This document shows positions 38,677-47,690 of a stretch of DNA of 64,000 nt, piece by piece. The DNA comes from Luteitalea sp. TBR-22 (GTDB taxonomy: Bacteria > Acidobacteriota > Vicinamibacteria > Vicinamibacterales > Vicinamibacteraceae). The notes beneath the pieces are model-generated. The model did no database searches, was not told where the DNA came from, and was given only the letters and a program-made list of their open reading frames with translations. Made by a program: the position numbers and the translations under genes. Every line of letters starts with the position of its first letter. The stretch's first letter is position 1. The DNA is taken from the NCBI RefSeq assembly GCF_016865485.1, contig NZ_AP024452.1:4362501-4426500 (forward strand), given 5' to 3'.

Positions 38677-40002
38677 ATGTCGTCTTCCCTCAGCCGCCGC
38701 CGTTTCCTGCACGAACTCGCCGCCGCCTCGGCCGCCGTCCCGCTGGCCGCCCGGCTGGCGCAGGCGCAGGCGGGGCGCAAGGTGCGCCATGCCAGTTTCG
38801 GGGCCTCGGGCATGGCCTTTGCCGACATCCGCAGCTTCTCGAGTCACCCGGCGTTCGACCTCGTGGCGGTCGCCGACGCCGACCTGTCGCGCACCGAACA
38901 GGTGAAGAAGCTGTTCCCCAACGTCAAGGTCTACCAGGACTGGCGCGAACTGCTCCGCAAGGAGCACGACAACCTCGACTCGGTGAACGTGTCGACGCCT
39001 GACCACATGCACGCGCCGATCGCGATGGCGGCGATGTCGTACGGCAAGCACGTGTACGTGCAGAAGCCGCTGGCCACGACGGTCCACGAGACCCGCATGC
39101 TGGCGCAGACGGCGCGCCAGCGACGGCTCGTGTCGCAGATGGGCATCCAGATCTCGTCGCACCCGACGCAGTTGGCCACCGAGGCGATGATCCGCAGCGG
39201 CGTGATCGGCAAGATCACCGAGGTCCACACCTTCTGCGACAAGACGTGGGGCGACATGAACCCCATCCCGGCCGGCTCCGATCCGATTCCCGAGTCGCTG
39301 AACTGGGACTTCTGGCTGGGCGTGAGCGAGAAGCGCCCGTACAAGAAGGACGTCTACCACCCGGGCAACTGGCGCAAGCGCGTCGGCTTCGGCACCGGCA
39401 CCCTCGGCGACATGGGCTGCCACATCTTCAGCACGCCAATCCGCGGCGTGAACCTGTACCTGCCGACGTCGGTCACCTCGTACGGCCCCGGCTCGGTGCA
39501 CGGCAACTGGCCGATCGACGCGAAGATCAAGTTCGTGTTCCCGGGCACCACGCTCACCGCCGGCAGCACGCTGGACTTCTGGTGGTACGACGGCGCGACG
39601 CGGCCACCGCAGAACGTCGCCGATGCGGTCGGCGGCAAGGTGCCGGGCTCGGGCGCGGTGATCATCGGCACCGAGGGGGCGATCCTGCTGCCCCACATCG
39701 GCGCGCCGACCCTGCACCCGGCCGAGAAGTTCGCGGGCCGCGCGGTGCCGCAGGTGGTGGAGCGCAACCACTACCACGAGTTCCTCGACGCGGTGCTCAA
39801 GGGCCCCGGCACCACCTGCTCGGCGGGCTTCGATTACGCCTCGCTGGTCACCGAGGCCGTGCTGCTGGGCAGCGTGGCCGAACACTTCCCGAACGAGACG
39901 CTGGCGTACGACCCGGCCGCCATGCGCGTCACCAGCCACAAGGCGCCGAACGCCCTCCTGCGTCGGTCGTTCCGCAAGCAGTTCCTGCTCGAGCGGCTGT
40001 AA
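38677..40002 (+). CDS. Tat-exported Gfo/Idh/MocA-family oxidoreductase
   Basis: A 441-residue NAD(P)-binding oxidoreductase with a twin-arginine signal: SRRRFLHELAAASAAVPLAA. The Rossmann start is diverged (HASFGASGMAFADIRSF), followed by VSTPDHMHAPIAMAAMSYGKHVYVQKPLA, the EKP-like catalytic motif reading QKP. The substrate part contains NWDFWLGVSEKRPY and GTLGDMGCHIFSTP, as in secreted sugar/inositol-type members. Cofactor is likely held tightly, since export through Tat implies folding first. The start is ATG 38677 with CGGAGGA upstream; it is followed by a phosphatase gene 11 bp later. Confidence 0.9.
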   Translation: MSSSLSRRRFLHELAAASAAVPLAARLAQAQAGRKVRHASFGASGMAFADIRSFSSHPAFDLVAVADADLSRTEQVKKLFPNVKVYQDWRELLRKEHDNLDSVNVSTPDHMHAPIAMAAMSYGKHVYVQKPLATTVHETRMLAQTARQRRLVSQMGIQISSHPTQLATEAMIRSGVIGKITEVHTFCDKTWGDMNPIPAGSDPIPESLNWDFWLGVSEKRPYKKDVYHPGNWRKRVGFGTGTLGDMGCHIFSTPIRGVNLYLPTSVTSYGPGSVHGNWPIDAKIKFVFPGTTLTAGSTLDFWWYDGATRPPQNVADAVGGKVPGSGAVIIGTEGAILLPHIGAPTLHPAEKFAGRAVPQVVERNHYHEFLDAVLKGPGTTCSAGFDYASLVTEAVLLGSVAEHFPNETLAYDPAAMRVTSHKAPNALLRRSFRKQFLLERL

Positions 40003-40013
40003 GGCGGGCGGTC

Positions 40014-41738
40014 GTGACCACGCACCTGCGCCGGCTGCTCGGCGCGTTCCTCTCCTGTTGCACCCTGGCGCTCGCGGCCTCACCGGCCGCGGCGCAGGAG
40101 ACCGCGCCGCCGCCGGCGCCCCGCCCGACACGCCCGAAGCTGGTCGTCGTCCTGGTCATCGACCAGTTCCGCGGCGACTACGTGGACAAGTACGGCCACC
40201 AGTGGCGCCACGGCCTGCGTCGCCTCTTCGACGAGGGCGCGTACTATACCGAGGCCGCGTACCGCTACGCGAGCACGATGACCTGCGCCGGGCACGCCAC
40301 CATCGGCACCGGCGCCACGCCGCAGATCCACGGCATGATCTCGAACGTCTGGTACGACCGCGGCGTCGGCCACGACGTGGCCTGCACCGACGACCGGACG
40401 GTCACCAACGTGACCTACGGTGCCTTGCCGGCACGGAGCGGCGACAGCGGCGCGCAGATGGCCACCCCGACGCTGGCCGACGAGATGCGGGCGCAGCTCG
40501 GTCCGTCGACGCGCGTCGTGACGTTCTCCATGAAGGCACGCGCGGCCATCACGCTGGCCGGGCACCGCTCCACGCTCTCGGCGTGGTACGACGGCGCGCG
40601 CGGTTTCGTCAGCTCGCCGGCCCTGAACGGGCCGGAGCGGCACCCGTTCCTTGCCTCCTACCTGCCGGCGCACCCCGTCGAGCGCGACGCCAACGAGGTG
40701 TGGACCCGCCTGCTGCCGGAGCAGGCGTATTCGTATACGGACGACGGCGCCGGCGAGGCCGGCACGGGCGCGCTCTTCCCGCATCGGCTGTCGACGCCGA
40801 CCGGCGACGGATCCATCGACCCGGCCTTCTACGCCAACTGGCAGATGAGCCCGTTTTCCGATGCCTTCCTCGGCAGGATGGCGGCGGCGGCGGTGACCGA
40901 CATGCGCCTCGGGCGAGGGCCGGGCACCGACTTCCTCGCCGTGAGCTTCTCGGCCCTCGACACGGTGGGCCACGCCTACGGCCCTCGCAGCCATGAGGTG
41001 CAGGACGTGCTGGCGCGGCTCGACCTGACGATCGGGCATCTGCTCGAGTCGCTGGATGCGCAGGTCGGGCGCGAGCACTACGCGCTCGCGCTGACGGCCG
41101 ACCACGGCGTCAGCCCGATCCCCGAGCAGATGCGCGAACTCGGCCTCGGCGGTGGCGTGGTCGATCGCAAGGCCATCGCCACGGTGCTGGCCGCGAGCCT
41201 GGGCGGCAGCCTGCTCGACAGCCTGACGGGCTCGGAGCTGTACCTGTCGCGCGACGCGGCCTCGCGATTGACGACGCTGGACAATCGTGACTGGGAGTCG
41301 CTGCGCAGCACGCTCGAGCAGATCCCGGGCATCTCCCGCGTGTGGCGCACCAGCGACCTGCTGGCGGGGCGCTACGAGGCAGAGTCCGATCCGCTGGCCC
41401 ATGCCGCCCGCCTGAGCGCCTATCCCAACAGGTCCGGTGACCTGATCTACATCACCGACCCGTACTGGTTCCCTTACCAGATCACCGCCACGCACGGCAC
41501 GCCGTACCAGTACGACCAGCACGTGCCGATGGTGTTCCTGGGGCCACAGTTCCGGCGTGGGCGCTACACGGCCACCGCGAGCCCGGCCGACGTGGCGCCG
41601 ACCCTGGGCCGGCTGGTCGGCGTGACGCTCCCCGCTGCCGACGGCGCCGTTCGCGCCGATGCCTTCGCGACGCCACCCGGGCTGCCCGCACCGACGGCCA
41701 CGGCGGGCGGCGCCGGCACCGGTCACGACGAACCTTGA
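40014..41738 (+). CDS. PafA-like alkaline phosphatase
   Basis: A 574-residue secreted phosphatase of the alkaline-phosphatase superfamily. It begins at GTG 40014 with a signal peptide (FLSCCTLALAASPAAAQ). Metal and nucleophile motifs: LVIDQFRGDYV, the Thr nucleophile in TMTCAGHATIGTGATP, an Asn in SNVWYDRG, SALDTVGHAYGP, and TADHGVSPIPEQ. The K-x-R pair in SMKARAAITLAGH is the mark of PafA, the monoesterase branch that is not repressed by phosphate. It would release phosphate from organic esters in the periplasm. Neighbours are the oxidoreductase upstream and a subtilase downstream, with a hairpin between. Confidence 0.88.
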   Translation: MTTHLRRLLGAFLSCCTLALAASPAAAQETAPPPAPRPTRPKLVVVLVIDQFRGDYVDKYGHQWRHGLRRLFDEGAYYTEAAYRYASTMTCAGHATIGTGATPQIHGMISNVWYDRGVGHDVACTDDRTVTNVTYGALPARSGDSGAQMATPTLADEMRAQLGPSTRVVTFSMKARAAITLAGHRSTLSAWYDGARGFVSSPALNGPERHPFLASYLPAHPVERDANEVWTRLLPEQAYSYTDDGAGEAGTGALFPHRLSTPTGDGSIDPAFYANWQMSPFSDAFLGRMAAAAVTDMRLGRGPGTDFLAVSFSALDTVGHAYGPRSHEVQDVLARLDLTIGHLLESLDAQVGREHYALALTADHGVSPIPEQMRELGLGGGVVDRKAIATVLAASLGGSLLDSLTGSELYLSRDAASRLTTLDNRDWESLRSTLEQIPGISRVWRTSDLLAGRYEAESDPLAHAARLSAYPNRSGDLIYITDPYWFPYQITATHGTPYQYDQHVPMVFLGPQFRRGRYTATASPADVAPTLGRLVGVTLPAADGAVRADAFATPPGLPAPTATAGGAGTGHDEP

Positions 41739-41745
41739 CCCCGTC

Positions 41746-41797
41746 GGGGGCGACACCCACAATGCAGGGGTCGGCCCCTGCCGGGTGCGTCTCCCCC
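41746..41797 (+). promoter_or_regulatory. Large GC hairpin before the subtilase gene
   Basis: An inner stem GCAGGGG-TCGG-CCCCTGC (41764-41781) lies inside an outer imperfect stem (GGGGGCGACACCC with GGGTGCGTCTCCCCC). It is between the phosphatase stop and the GTG start of the subtilase. It could be a terminator for the first, an RNA element for the second, or a repeat; no T-run is present. Confidence 0.5.
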
Positions 41798-41832
41798 TTC
41801 CACGCGCCGGGCGTCACACGAAAGAGAGTCCC

Positions 41833-43302
41833 GTGCGTCGATCCGTGTCCCTTCTGGGGCTGGTGCTGGTCGCCGGCCTCGGCCTCGCGCTCTCGGCCCA
41901 GGAACCGGTCGCCACGCGCAGCCCGCGCGCCGAGCTTTCGGCGCGGCTGCGCGCCGCCGCCAGCCTCGGCACCGATTACGTCCCCGGCCGCGTCCTGGTG
42001 AAGTTCCGCCCGGGGCTGCCCACCCAGGCACAGACGTCGGCCATCACCATGGCGCTGCCGGGCATGGCCACGCAGTTGCGGCCCGGGGCGGCGTGGGCCG
42101 ACTTCGACGTGCTCGAGGTGCCGCTCGACGCCGACGTGCCCGCCGTGGCGGAGGCCCTGGCGGCACGGCCGGAGATCGAGTTCGCGGAGCCCGACGGCCT
42201 GCACCGCCCTGAGGTGACGCCCACCGATCCGTCGTACTCGCGGCAGTGGCACATGAAGGCCATGAACCTCGAGCGCGCCTGGGACATCAACCCCGGCGCC
42301 CGCGACGTCGTCGTGGCGGTCATCGACAGCGGCCTGGCGATGGCCAACGACGTGCTGCGGTTCCCGCGCTACTTCAACGGGCGGCTGCAGATCGTCGACG
42401 TGCCGTTCGCGCGCGCCACCGACATCGCCCCTGCCGGGCGCCTCGTGTCGCCCTACGACTTCATGTACGAGGACGACCTGCCCTACGACATGGACGGGCA
42501 CGGGACGCACGTGGCCGGCACCGTGGGCCAGCAGGCCAACAGCGAGAGCGGCGTCGGCGTGGCCTACAACGCGCGGCTGATGCCGCTGAAGGTCTGCCTC
42601 GGCGAGTGGGAGGTGCTCTTTGCGCTGGCCGAGGACGGCGTCTCGACGCTGCCGTCGCAGTTCCTCGGCGGCGTGTGCTTCGCGTCGGACGAGGCCCGCG
42701 CCCTCCGGTACGCCGCCGACAACGGCGCGAAGGTGGCCAACCTCAGTATCGGGGGCACGTCGCCGTCGGCGGCGGTGCAGAGCGCGCTGCAGTACGCCGT
42801 CTCGCGGGGCATGTTCGTGGCCGTGTCGGGGGGCAACCGCTTCGAGGAAGGCAACCAGCGCGGCTACCCGGCGTCGTACGCCAAGGACATCGCGGGCGTG
42901 ATGGCCGTGGCGGCCGTGGGCCAGGATCTCAATCGCGCCTACTACTCGTCGACGGGCGACTACATCGAGATCGCTGCGCCGGGCGGCAACACGCGCGTCG
43001 GCGGTGCCGCGGGCCGCATCTGGCAACAGACGTACCGCGCGTCGGGCTATGCGCTCAACCAGCTCGCGCCGCGCTTCGACCTGATCGAGGACGACGCCTA
43101 CCAGGGCACGTCGATGGCCTCGCCGCACGTCGCCGGCCTGGCGGCGCTGCTGTACGCACAGGGCATCCGCAACCCGGCGGCCATCGAGAGCGCGATCAGG
43201 CAGTTCGCGACCGATCGCGGCGCGACCGGTCGCGACGACGAGTACGGCAGCGGCCTGGCGGACGCACGCGCCACGCTGCGCGGATTGGGGATTGCCAAGT
43301 GA
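41833..43302 (+). CDS. Secreted subtilisin-like (S8) serine peptidase
   Basis: A 489-residue subtilase. The signal peptide is RRSVSLLGLVLVAGLGLALSA from GTG 41833. An inhibitor-I9-like propeptide (YVPGRVLVKFRPGLPTQAQ ... FAEPDG) precedes the catalytic domain. The triad is Asp in VVVAVIDSGLA, His in MDGHGTHVAGTV and Ser in YQGTSMASPHVAGL; the oxyanion Asn is in VSGGNRFEEGN. It is likely autocatalytically activated outside the cell. The next gene starts within its stop codon (GTGA), so the beta-barrel protein downstream is co-translated. Confidence 0.95.
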   Translation: MRRSVSLLGLVLVAGLGLALSAQEPVATRSPRAELSARLRAAASLGTDYVPGRVLVKFRPGLPTQAQTSAITMALPGMATQLRPGAAWADFDVLEVPLDADVPAVAEALAARPEIEFAEPDGLHRPEVTPTDPSYSRQWHMKAMNLERAWDINPGARDVVVAVIDSGLAMANDVLRFPRYFNGRLQIVDVPFARATDIAPAGRLVSPYDFMYEDDLPYDMDGHGTHVAGTVGQQANSESGVGVAYNARLMPLKVCLGEWEVLFALAEDGVSTLPSQFLGGVCFASDEARALRYAADNGAKVANLSIGGTSPSAAVQSALQYAVSRGMFVAVSGGNRFEEGNQRGYPASYAKDIAGVMAVAAVGQDLNRAYYSSTGDYIEIAAPGGNTRVGGAAGRIWQQTYRASGYALNQLAPRFDLIEDDAYQGTSMASPHVAGLAALLYAQGIRNPAAIESAIRQFATDRGATGRDDEYGSGLADARATLRGLGIAK

Positions 43303-44105
43303 GCGCCCTGTTCAGGTCGTCCCTGCCTCTGGTGGTCCTCGCGGTTGCACTGGTCGCGGCGCCGGCGCGCGCACAGGAACCCTCGCCACCGCCCGCCGCG
43401 CCGGCCTCCCCCGTCGACGCCCCCGCGCGCTCGCCGGAAGACGAAGCGGCGGCGCCAGCGCCTGGGGATCCGCAGCCAGCCGACGAGGCCCCAGCGCCGA
43501 AGAAGCGCGGCGTGCAGGTCCGCGCCCGCGTGTTCGGGCTGGTCGGCTTCCAGTCGTTCACGGCGGCCGACAGCTTCGCCGCCGTGCTCGACACCTCGAG
43601 CGGACCGGTGTTCGGCGGCGGTGGTGGCATGCTGCTCGGTCGCAACCTCTTCGTCGACGTCAGCGTGTCGCGCTTCTCCGCCGACGGGACGCGCGTCTTC
43701 GTGACCGACAGCGGCGAGGTGCTCGACCTCGGCATCGCGACGCAGGTGACGGTGACGCCGATGGACGTGTCCATCGGCTGGCGGTTCGCCGGCGCTCCGA
43801 AGCCCGGTCCGACGGGCAAGCCACGGTTCAGGCCCGTGCCCTTCGCCGGCGGCGGGTTCGGGCTCCAGAACTACGAGGAGACATCCGAGTTCGCCTCGTC
43901 GGGCGACGACACGTCGGACTCGCACGGCAGCTACCACGTCCTCGGCGGCATGGAGTTGCCGTTCAGCCGGCGGCTCGGGGTGTCGGCAGACGTGATCTAC
44001 CGCTGGGTGCCCGATGCCATCGGCAGCGGCGGCGTGTCGGCGTACTACAAGGAAACCGACCTGGGCGGCGCGCAGGTGCGGGTCCGGGTGCTGTTCACCT
44101 TCTGA
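43299..44105 (+). CDS. Outer-membrane beta-barrel protein
   Basis: A 268-residue exported protein. Signal peptide SSLPLVVLAVALVAAPARA, then a Pro/Ala-rich, acidic linker, then a small barrel: VRARVFGLVGFQSFTAADS, GGGGGMLLGRNLFVDVSVSRF, PVPFAGGGFGLQNYEE and a C-terminal VRVRVLFTF with the terminal Phe of outer-membrane proteins. It resembles OmpA-like/porin-family small barrels of unknown function. The start is GTG 43299, overlapping the subtilase stop by four bases. Co-expression with the peptidase suggests surface localisation or substrate access, which is an inference. Confidence 0.8.
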   Translation: MSALFRSSLPLVVLAVALVAAPARAQEPSPPPAAPASPVDAPARSPEDEAAAPAPGDPQPADEAPAPKKRGVQVRARVFGLVGFQSFTAADSFAAVLDTSSGPVFGGGGGMLLGRNLFVDVSVSRFSADGTRVFVTDSGEVLDLGIATQVTVTPMDVSIGWRFAGAPKPGPTGKPRFRPVPFAGGGFGLQNYEETSEFASSGDDTSDSHGSYHVLGGMELPFSRRLGVSADVIYRWVPDAIGSGGVSAYYKETDLGGAQVRVRVLFTF

Positions 44106-44142
44106 TCACGCCGGAGGACCCGATGACCGACGCGGGGGACAC

Positions 44143-44514
44143 GTGCCGAGAGGTCTAGGTGCCGCCCCTGACCGGCGCGCAGGACGGCGGCAGGCGCCCC
44201 CTGCCGCGGTCGGCGACAAGTCGTTCGCGGCCCGGGTCCACGACGCGGTGCGCGCCATCCCGCCGGGGCGCGTGGCGACGTATGGCGACGTGGCCGCGGC
44301 GGCCGGCCGGCCACGAGCCGCACGGGCCGTCGGCACCCTGATGGCCAACGGCACGCCGCGCCAGCTCCCCGCCCACCGGGTCGTCGCCGCCGGCGGCGCC
44401 CTGGGTGGCTACGGCGGCCACGAATCGGAGAAGGCTGCCCTCCTCCGCGCCGAAGGCATCATCGTCGTCGGCCGACGCATCAGGAACTTCACAGCCGTCC
44501 GCTGGGAACCGTAG
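44143..44514 (+). CDS. Alkyltransferase-like (ATL) DNA-repair protein
   Basis: A 123-residue protein of the MGMT DNA-binding domain family: FAARVHDAVRAIPPGRVATYGDVAAAAGRPRAARAVGTLM, then a PAHRVVAAGGALGGYGG motif. The MGMT active-site Cys of PCHR is replaced by Ala, so it cannot remove the alkyl group itself; ATL proteins instead flag O6-alkylguanine for nucleotide-excision repair. The start is uncertain: GTG 44143 has a G-rich site just upstream, but a nearby ATG at 44123 (after GGAGGA) opens only an 11-codon ORF in another frame. It has its own position between the barrel gene and the ECF sigma factor. Confidence 0.8.
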   Translation: MPRGLGAAPDRRAGRRQAPPAAVGDKSFAARVHDAVRAIPPGRVATYGDVAAAAGRPRAARAVGTLMANGTPRQLPAHRVVAAGGALGGYGGHESEKAALLRAEGIIVVGRRIRNFTAVRWEP

Positions 44515-44601
44515 CCGACCGGCGCGGCGCGAACCCGTCCCGCGCGCCGCACGTACCATGAGCGACGCCGGGCAACGCCGGCGCACACCCTGCCGTCAAA
44601 G

Positions 44602-45183
44602 ATGCCAGTGACGAGTCATGCCGCCGACGTGCGGCTCGCCGCCCGATGCCGCGCCGGAGATCTCGCGGCGTTCGAGGAGTTGTACCGGGCCCACAGCCCG
44701 CGACTCTACGCGGTGGCGTATCGCATGCTCGGCCATGCCCAGGATGCGGAAGACCTGCTCCAGGAGATATTCCTGCTGGCCTTCCGCAAGATGGACTCGT
44801 ACAAGGGCGACGCGTCGCTCGGCACCTGGTTGTACCGCCTCGGGGTGAACGCCTGCCTCGACAGGCTGCGCAGCCGGGCGCGGCGCAACGAGCAGCAGAC
44901 CGAGTGGCTCGACGACGAACTGCCGCCGGTGGCGGCGACCTCGGACGGCGGTCCGGGGCTGCTGCACCGGCTGGACCTCGAGCGGGCCTTGCGGGAGTTG
45001 CCGCCGGGGTGTCGCGCGGCCTTCCTGCTGCACGACGTGGAAGGGTTCGAGCATCGTGAAGTGGCGTCGATGCTGGGGATTGCCGAGGGGACATCGAAGT
45101 CGCAGGTGCACAAGGCGCGGGCGCGCCTGAGGCGCTTGCTGGGAGACGGGGCGGCCGCGGCGAGCCGCTCCATCCAGGGATGA
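44602..45183 (+). CDS. ECF-family RNA polymerase sigma factor
   Basis: A 193-residue sigma-70-type extracytoplasmic-function factor with region 2 (FEELYRAHSPRLYAVAYRML, AEDLLQEIFLLAFRKMDSYK) and region 4 (LRELPPGCRAAFLLHDVEGF, HREVASMLGIAEGTSKSQVH). A linker between them is acidic and Pro-rich. It should direct transcription of its own operon once released. The next gene, overlapping by four bases (ATGA), encodes a zinc-finger anti-sigma factor, and the third has a DUF4097 domain, as often found in such operons. Confidence 0.93.
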   Translation: MPVTSHAADVRLAARCRAGDLAAFEELYRAHSPRLYAVAYRMLGHAQDAEDLLQEIFLLAFRKMDSYKGDASLGTWLYRLGVNACLDRLRSRARRNEQQTEWLDDELPPVAATSDGGPGLLHRLDLERALRELPPGCRAAFLLHDVEGFEHREVASMLGIAEGTSKSQVHKARARLRRLLGDGAAAASRSIQG

Positions 45184-45962
45184 CCGACGGGGAGAACACA
45201 CGCGTGACCTGCCAGGACGTGCCTCGGGCGCTCGACGCGCAGCTGACGGGCACGCTCGATCGGGCGGGGGCCGAGGCGCTGGACGCCCACCTCGCGACGT
45301 GCGGCGCCTGCCGGGCGGAGGTTGCCGCCGCGCGGCGGCTGCAGGCGGAGCTGCGGCTGCTGGGAGCGGAGGGCCCGTCGCCTCGGGCCTGGGAACGCAT
45401 CGCCGAGCGGCTGGAAGCCGATCCCGAGTTCCAGCGACGGGCTGGCGCGGCGCTCGACGAGGCGCAGGCCCGTCGCGGATTCGACTGGCGGTGGGTCGCC
45501 CTGGCCGCGACGTTGGTGCTGGTGATCGCGGGGTCGCTGTTCATGATGCGCCGATCGCTCGGGCCGGCCCCGGCGCCGGCCGTGGCCACCGCGCCCTCGC
45601 CCGGCGGGGCGTCCGCGGCCGACCCGATGGCCACCATCGAGGGCGAGCTGGACCTGGCCGCCAAGCACTACGAGAACGCCATTGCCGGCCTCGAGAAGGT
45701 GGCGGCCGAGAGCGAGACGCCCCTGGATCCGACGCTCATGGCCACCGTGAAGGAGAACCTGGACGTGATCGACCGGGCCATCGACGACAGCCGGCAGGCG
45801 CTCCGGGCCGACCCGCAGAGCCAGCTGGCGCAGGAGAGCCTGTTCGACGCCTTCCGTCGCAAGGTGGCGCTGCTGCAGGACACCATCGCGCTGATGAACG
45901 AGATGCGCAAGGGCAACCCGTCGCGTGCGACGGAGATCGCCTCGGGACTGAACAAGGGATGA
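45180..45962 (+). CDS. Zinc-finger anti-sigma factor with long periplasmic tail
   Basis: A 260-residue single-pass membrane protein. The N-terminal cytoplasmic part carries HLATCGACR (HxxxCxxC) and CQDVPRAL, the anti-sigma zinc-finger site that binds the sigma factor. One transmembrane helix (WVALAATLVLVIAGSLFMM, ~residues 103-121) follows, then a Pro/Ala linker and a helical periplasmic region (DLAAKHYENAIAGLEKVAAE). It lies between the sigma gene and the DUF4097 gene, with four-base overlaps on both sides. Signal-dependent release of the sigma factor is expected. Confidence 0.88.
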   Translation: MTDGENTRVTCQDVPRALDAQLTGTLDRAGAEALDAHLATCGACRAEVAAARRLQAELRLLGAEGPSPRAWERIAERLEADPEFQRRAGAALDEAQARRGFDWRWVALAATLVLVIAGSLFMMRRSLGPAPAPAVATAPSPGGASAADPMATIEGELDLAAKHYENAIAGLEKVAAESETPLDPTLMATVKENLDVIDRAIDDSRQALRADPQSQLAQESLFDAFRRKVALLQDTIALMNEMRKGNPSRATEIASGLNKG

Positions 45963-47089
45963 CCACGATGACCGGGATCTGGCGAGGACTGATGTATGCG
46001 GGGGTGCTGGCGGCGAGCCAGCTGGGCCCCATCGGGGCGGTCAGCGCCCTCGAGGCGGCGCCGCTGCTGACCAGCGCCGGGCCCGAGCAGCCGGCCCCTC
46101 CGCCCCCGCCACCGCCCGCCCACCCGACGCCACGGTCGCGGGTCGAGGCTCGCGAGGCCCACGCCGCGCGTCAGGCGGCCGAGCGGGCGAGTTGGGTGGA
46201 GGCCGAGGCGCCGATCGTGCGCGCGTTCCGCGGCGGCGAGGGCGTCACCCTCGACCTGATGAACATGATCGGCGACGTGGTGGTGGTCGGCGGCGGCAAG
46301 GGACGCGAGGGCAAGCTGTCGATCGTCCGCCGGGTGCAGGGGCGGGGGCCGGACACCGAGGCGCTGCTGAAGTCGCTCGAGATCGACGTCAACGAGCACG
46401 CCAACCGGGTCGAGGTGCGCACGCGGCTGCCGCGAACCGAGTCCGAAGGCCGCTGGCGCGCCCGGGTGCGGACCGATTACGAGGTGGCGCTGCCCGCGGG
46501 CACGGCCCTCGAGCTCAAGAACATGAAGGGGAACGTGAAGGTCACCAACGTCGCCGGTGACGTGCGGGTGGAAGCCTATGCGGGCGACGTGGTGGCCGAG
46601 GCGCTGTCGCGCGTCCGCCTGCTGCGCAGCATGTCGGGCAGCGTGATGCTGTCGCGCAGCATCGTGGACGGCGAGGCCACCCTGCAGACCGTGAGCGGGG
46701 ATGTGCTCGCGTCCGGCGTGAAGGCCTCCTCGCTCACGCTCGGCTCGGTGAGCGGCAACGTCGAGGTTCGGGATTCCTCATCGGATCGCACGCTGGTCCG
46801 GACCGTCAGCGGCGACATCGAGTTTGCCGGCGCGCCCCGCCGGGCCGGGCGATACGAGTTCAAGACCCACGGCGGCGACATCCTGGTGGTGGCACCGTCG
46901 TCGTCGGGCTTCGAATTCGAGGCGAGCACCTTCCGCGGCGACGTGCGGTCGGATCTGGCCAGCGTGCCGGCCGACGCCTCGGAGGGAGCGCGGCAGGTGC
47001 GGGGGACCGTGGGCGACGGTTCGGCCTTCTTCGAGCTCACCAGCTTCACCGGCGACATCCGCGTCATGAAGAAGGCGCCCGTCCGCTGA
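45959..47089 (+). CDS. DUF4097-domain exported protein
   Basis: A 376-residue protein with a signal-like N-terminus (YAGVLAASQLGPIGAVSALEA), a Pro-rich stretch, and a DUF4097 beta-helix: NMIGDVVVVGGGKGREGKL, MKGNVKVTNVAGDVRVEAYA, MSGSVMLSRSIVDGEATL, GDVLASGVKASSLTL, GDIEFAGAPRRA. Short repeated G-D-V/I turns define parallel rungs. Such proteins often act as the envelope sensor or target of an ECF operon; the molecular function is unknown. The start overlaps the anti-sigma stop (ATGA). Confidence 0.85.
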   Translation: MTTMTGIWRGLMYAGVLAASQLGPIGAVSALEAAPLLTSAGPEQPAPPPPPPPAHPTPRSRVEAREAHAARQAAERASWVEAEAPIVRAFRGGEGVTLDLMNMIGDVVVVGGGKGREGKLSIVRRVQGRGPDTEALLKSLEIDVNEHANRVEVRTRLPRTESEGRWRARVRTDYEVALPAGTALELKNMKGNVKVTNVAGDVRVEAYAGDVVAEALSRVRLLRSMSGSVMLSRSIVDGEATLQTVSGDVLASGVKASSLTLGSVSGNVEVRDSSSDRTLVRTVSGDIEFAGAPRRAGRYEFKTHGGDILVVAPSSSGFEFEASTFRGDVRSDLASVPADASEGARQVRGTVGDGSAFFELTSFTGDIRVMKKAPVR

Positions 47090-47141
47090 AGCCGGCATGG
47101 GGCCCGATGGCCGGATTACCCCCTTGGGTGGCCCCTGTGCG

Positions 47142-47147
47142 TATAAT
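47142..47147 (+). promoter_or_regulatory. Consensus -10 box TATAAT
   Basis: TATAAT is preceded by GTGCG and followed by TTGGGG; no clear -35 box is seen at normal spacing. Very similar contexts occur before the foldase gene (59783) and tRNA-Leu (63786). It lies 27 bp before the start of the small secreted protein, preceded there by an AGGAGGCA ribosome-binding site. Confidence 0.65.
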
Positions 47148-47173
47148 TGGGGCCGGACTTTCAGGAGGCACGG

Positions 47174-47668
47174 ATGACGCGTAGAACGATGGCTGGTCTG
47201 ACCGGTGTGTGCGCGGCGGGTGTGTTCGCCCTGCTGGCCACCACGGCTCCCTTGGCGGCCCAGCACAAGGCGCCGAACGCGCAGCCCGCGACGGCGGCGG
47301 CCGACACGGCGGCGCTGCCCACCGGGACGGTGTCGCTCGGCTCGGTCCGCCTGAGCCGTGCGGTCAAGGCCAACGGCGAGGCCCTGCCGGCCGGCAGCTA
47401 TCAGGTTCGCCTGACAGGCGAGGAGCCGCCGGCTCCCACGGGCGCCACCAAGCCGTACGAGCGGTGGGTGGAGTTCGTGAAGGGCGGCAAGGTCGTCGGC
47501 CGCGAGGTCGTCAGCGTGGTCCCGCAGAGCGAGATCAAGAACGTCGCCAAGGGCGCCGGGCCTGCCTCGGGCGGCAGCAAGGTCGAACTGCTGCGCGGCA
47601 ACGAGTACCTGCGGGTGTGGATCAACCGCGGCGGCACGCACTACCTGGTGCATCTGGTCGCGGCGTAG
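47174..47668 (+). CDS. Small exported protein of unknown function
   Basis: A 164-residue protein with a signal peptide (MAGLTGVCAAGVFALLATTAPLAA then QHKAPN). The mature part is beta-rich: VSLGSVRLSRAVKANGEALPAGSYQVRL, YERWVEFVKGGKVVGREVVSVV, LLRGNEYLRVWINRGGTHYLVHL. It is not recognised with certainty. The start is the ATG after AGGAGGCA rather than an upstream one. It has its own promoter and a strong bidirectional terminator, so it is expressed separately from the ECF operon. Confidence 0.75.
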   Translation: MTRRTMAGLTGVCAAGVFALLATTAPLAAQHKAPNAQPATAAADTAALPTGTVSLGSVRLSRAVKANGEALPAGSYQVRLTGEEPPAPTGATKPYERWVEFVKGGKVVGREVVSVVPQSEIKNVAKGAGPASGGSKVELLRGNEYLRVWINRGGTHYLVHLVAA

Positions 47669-47690
47669 AACCCACGCCAGCCGAGATACC

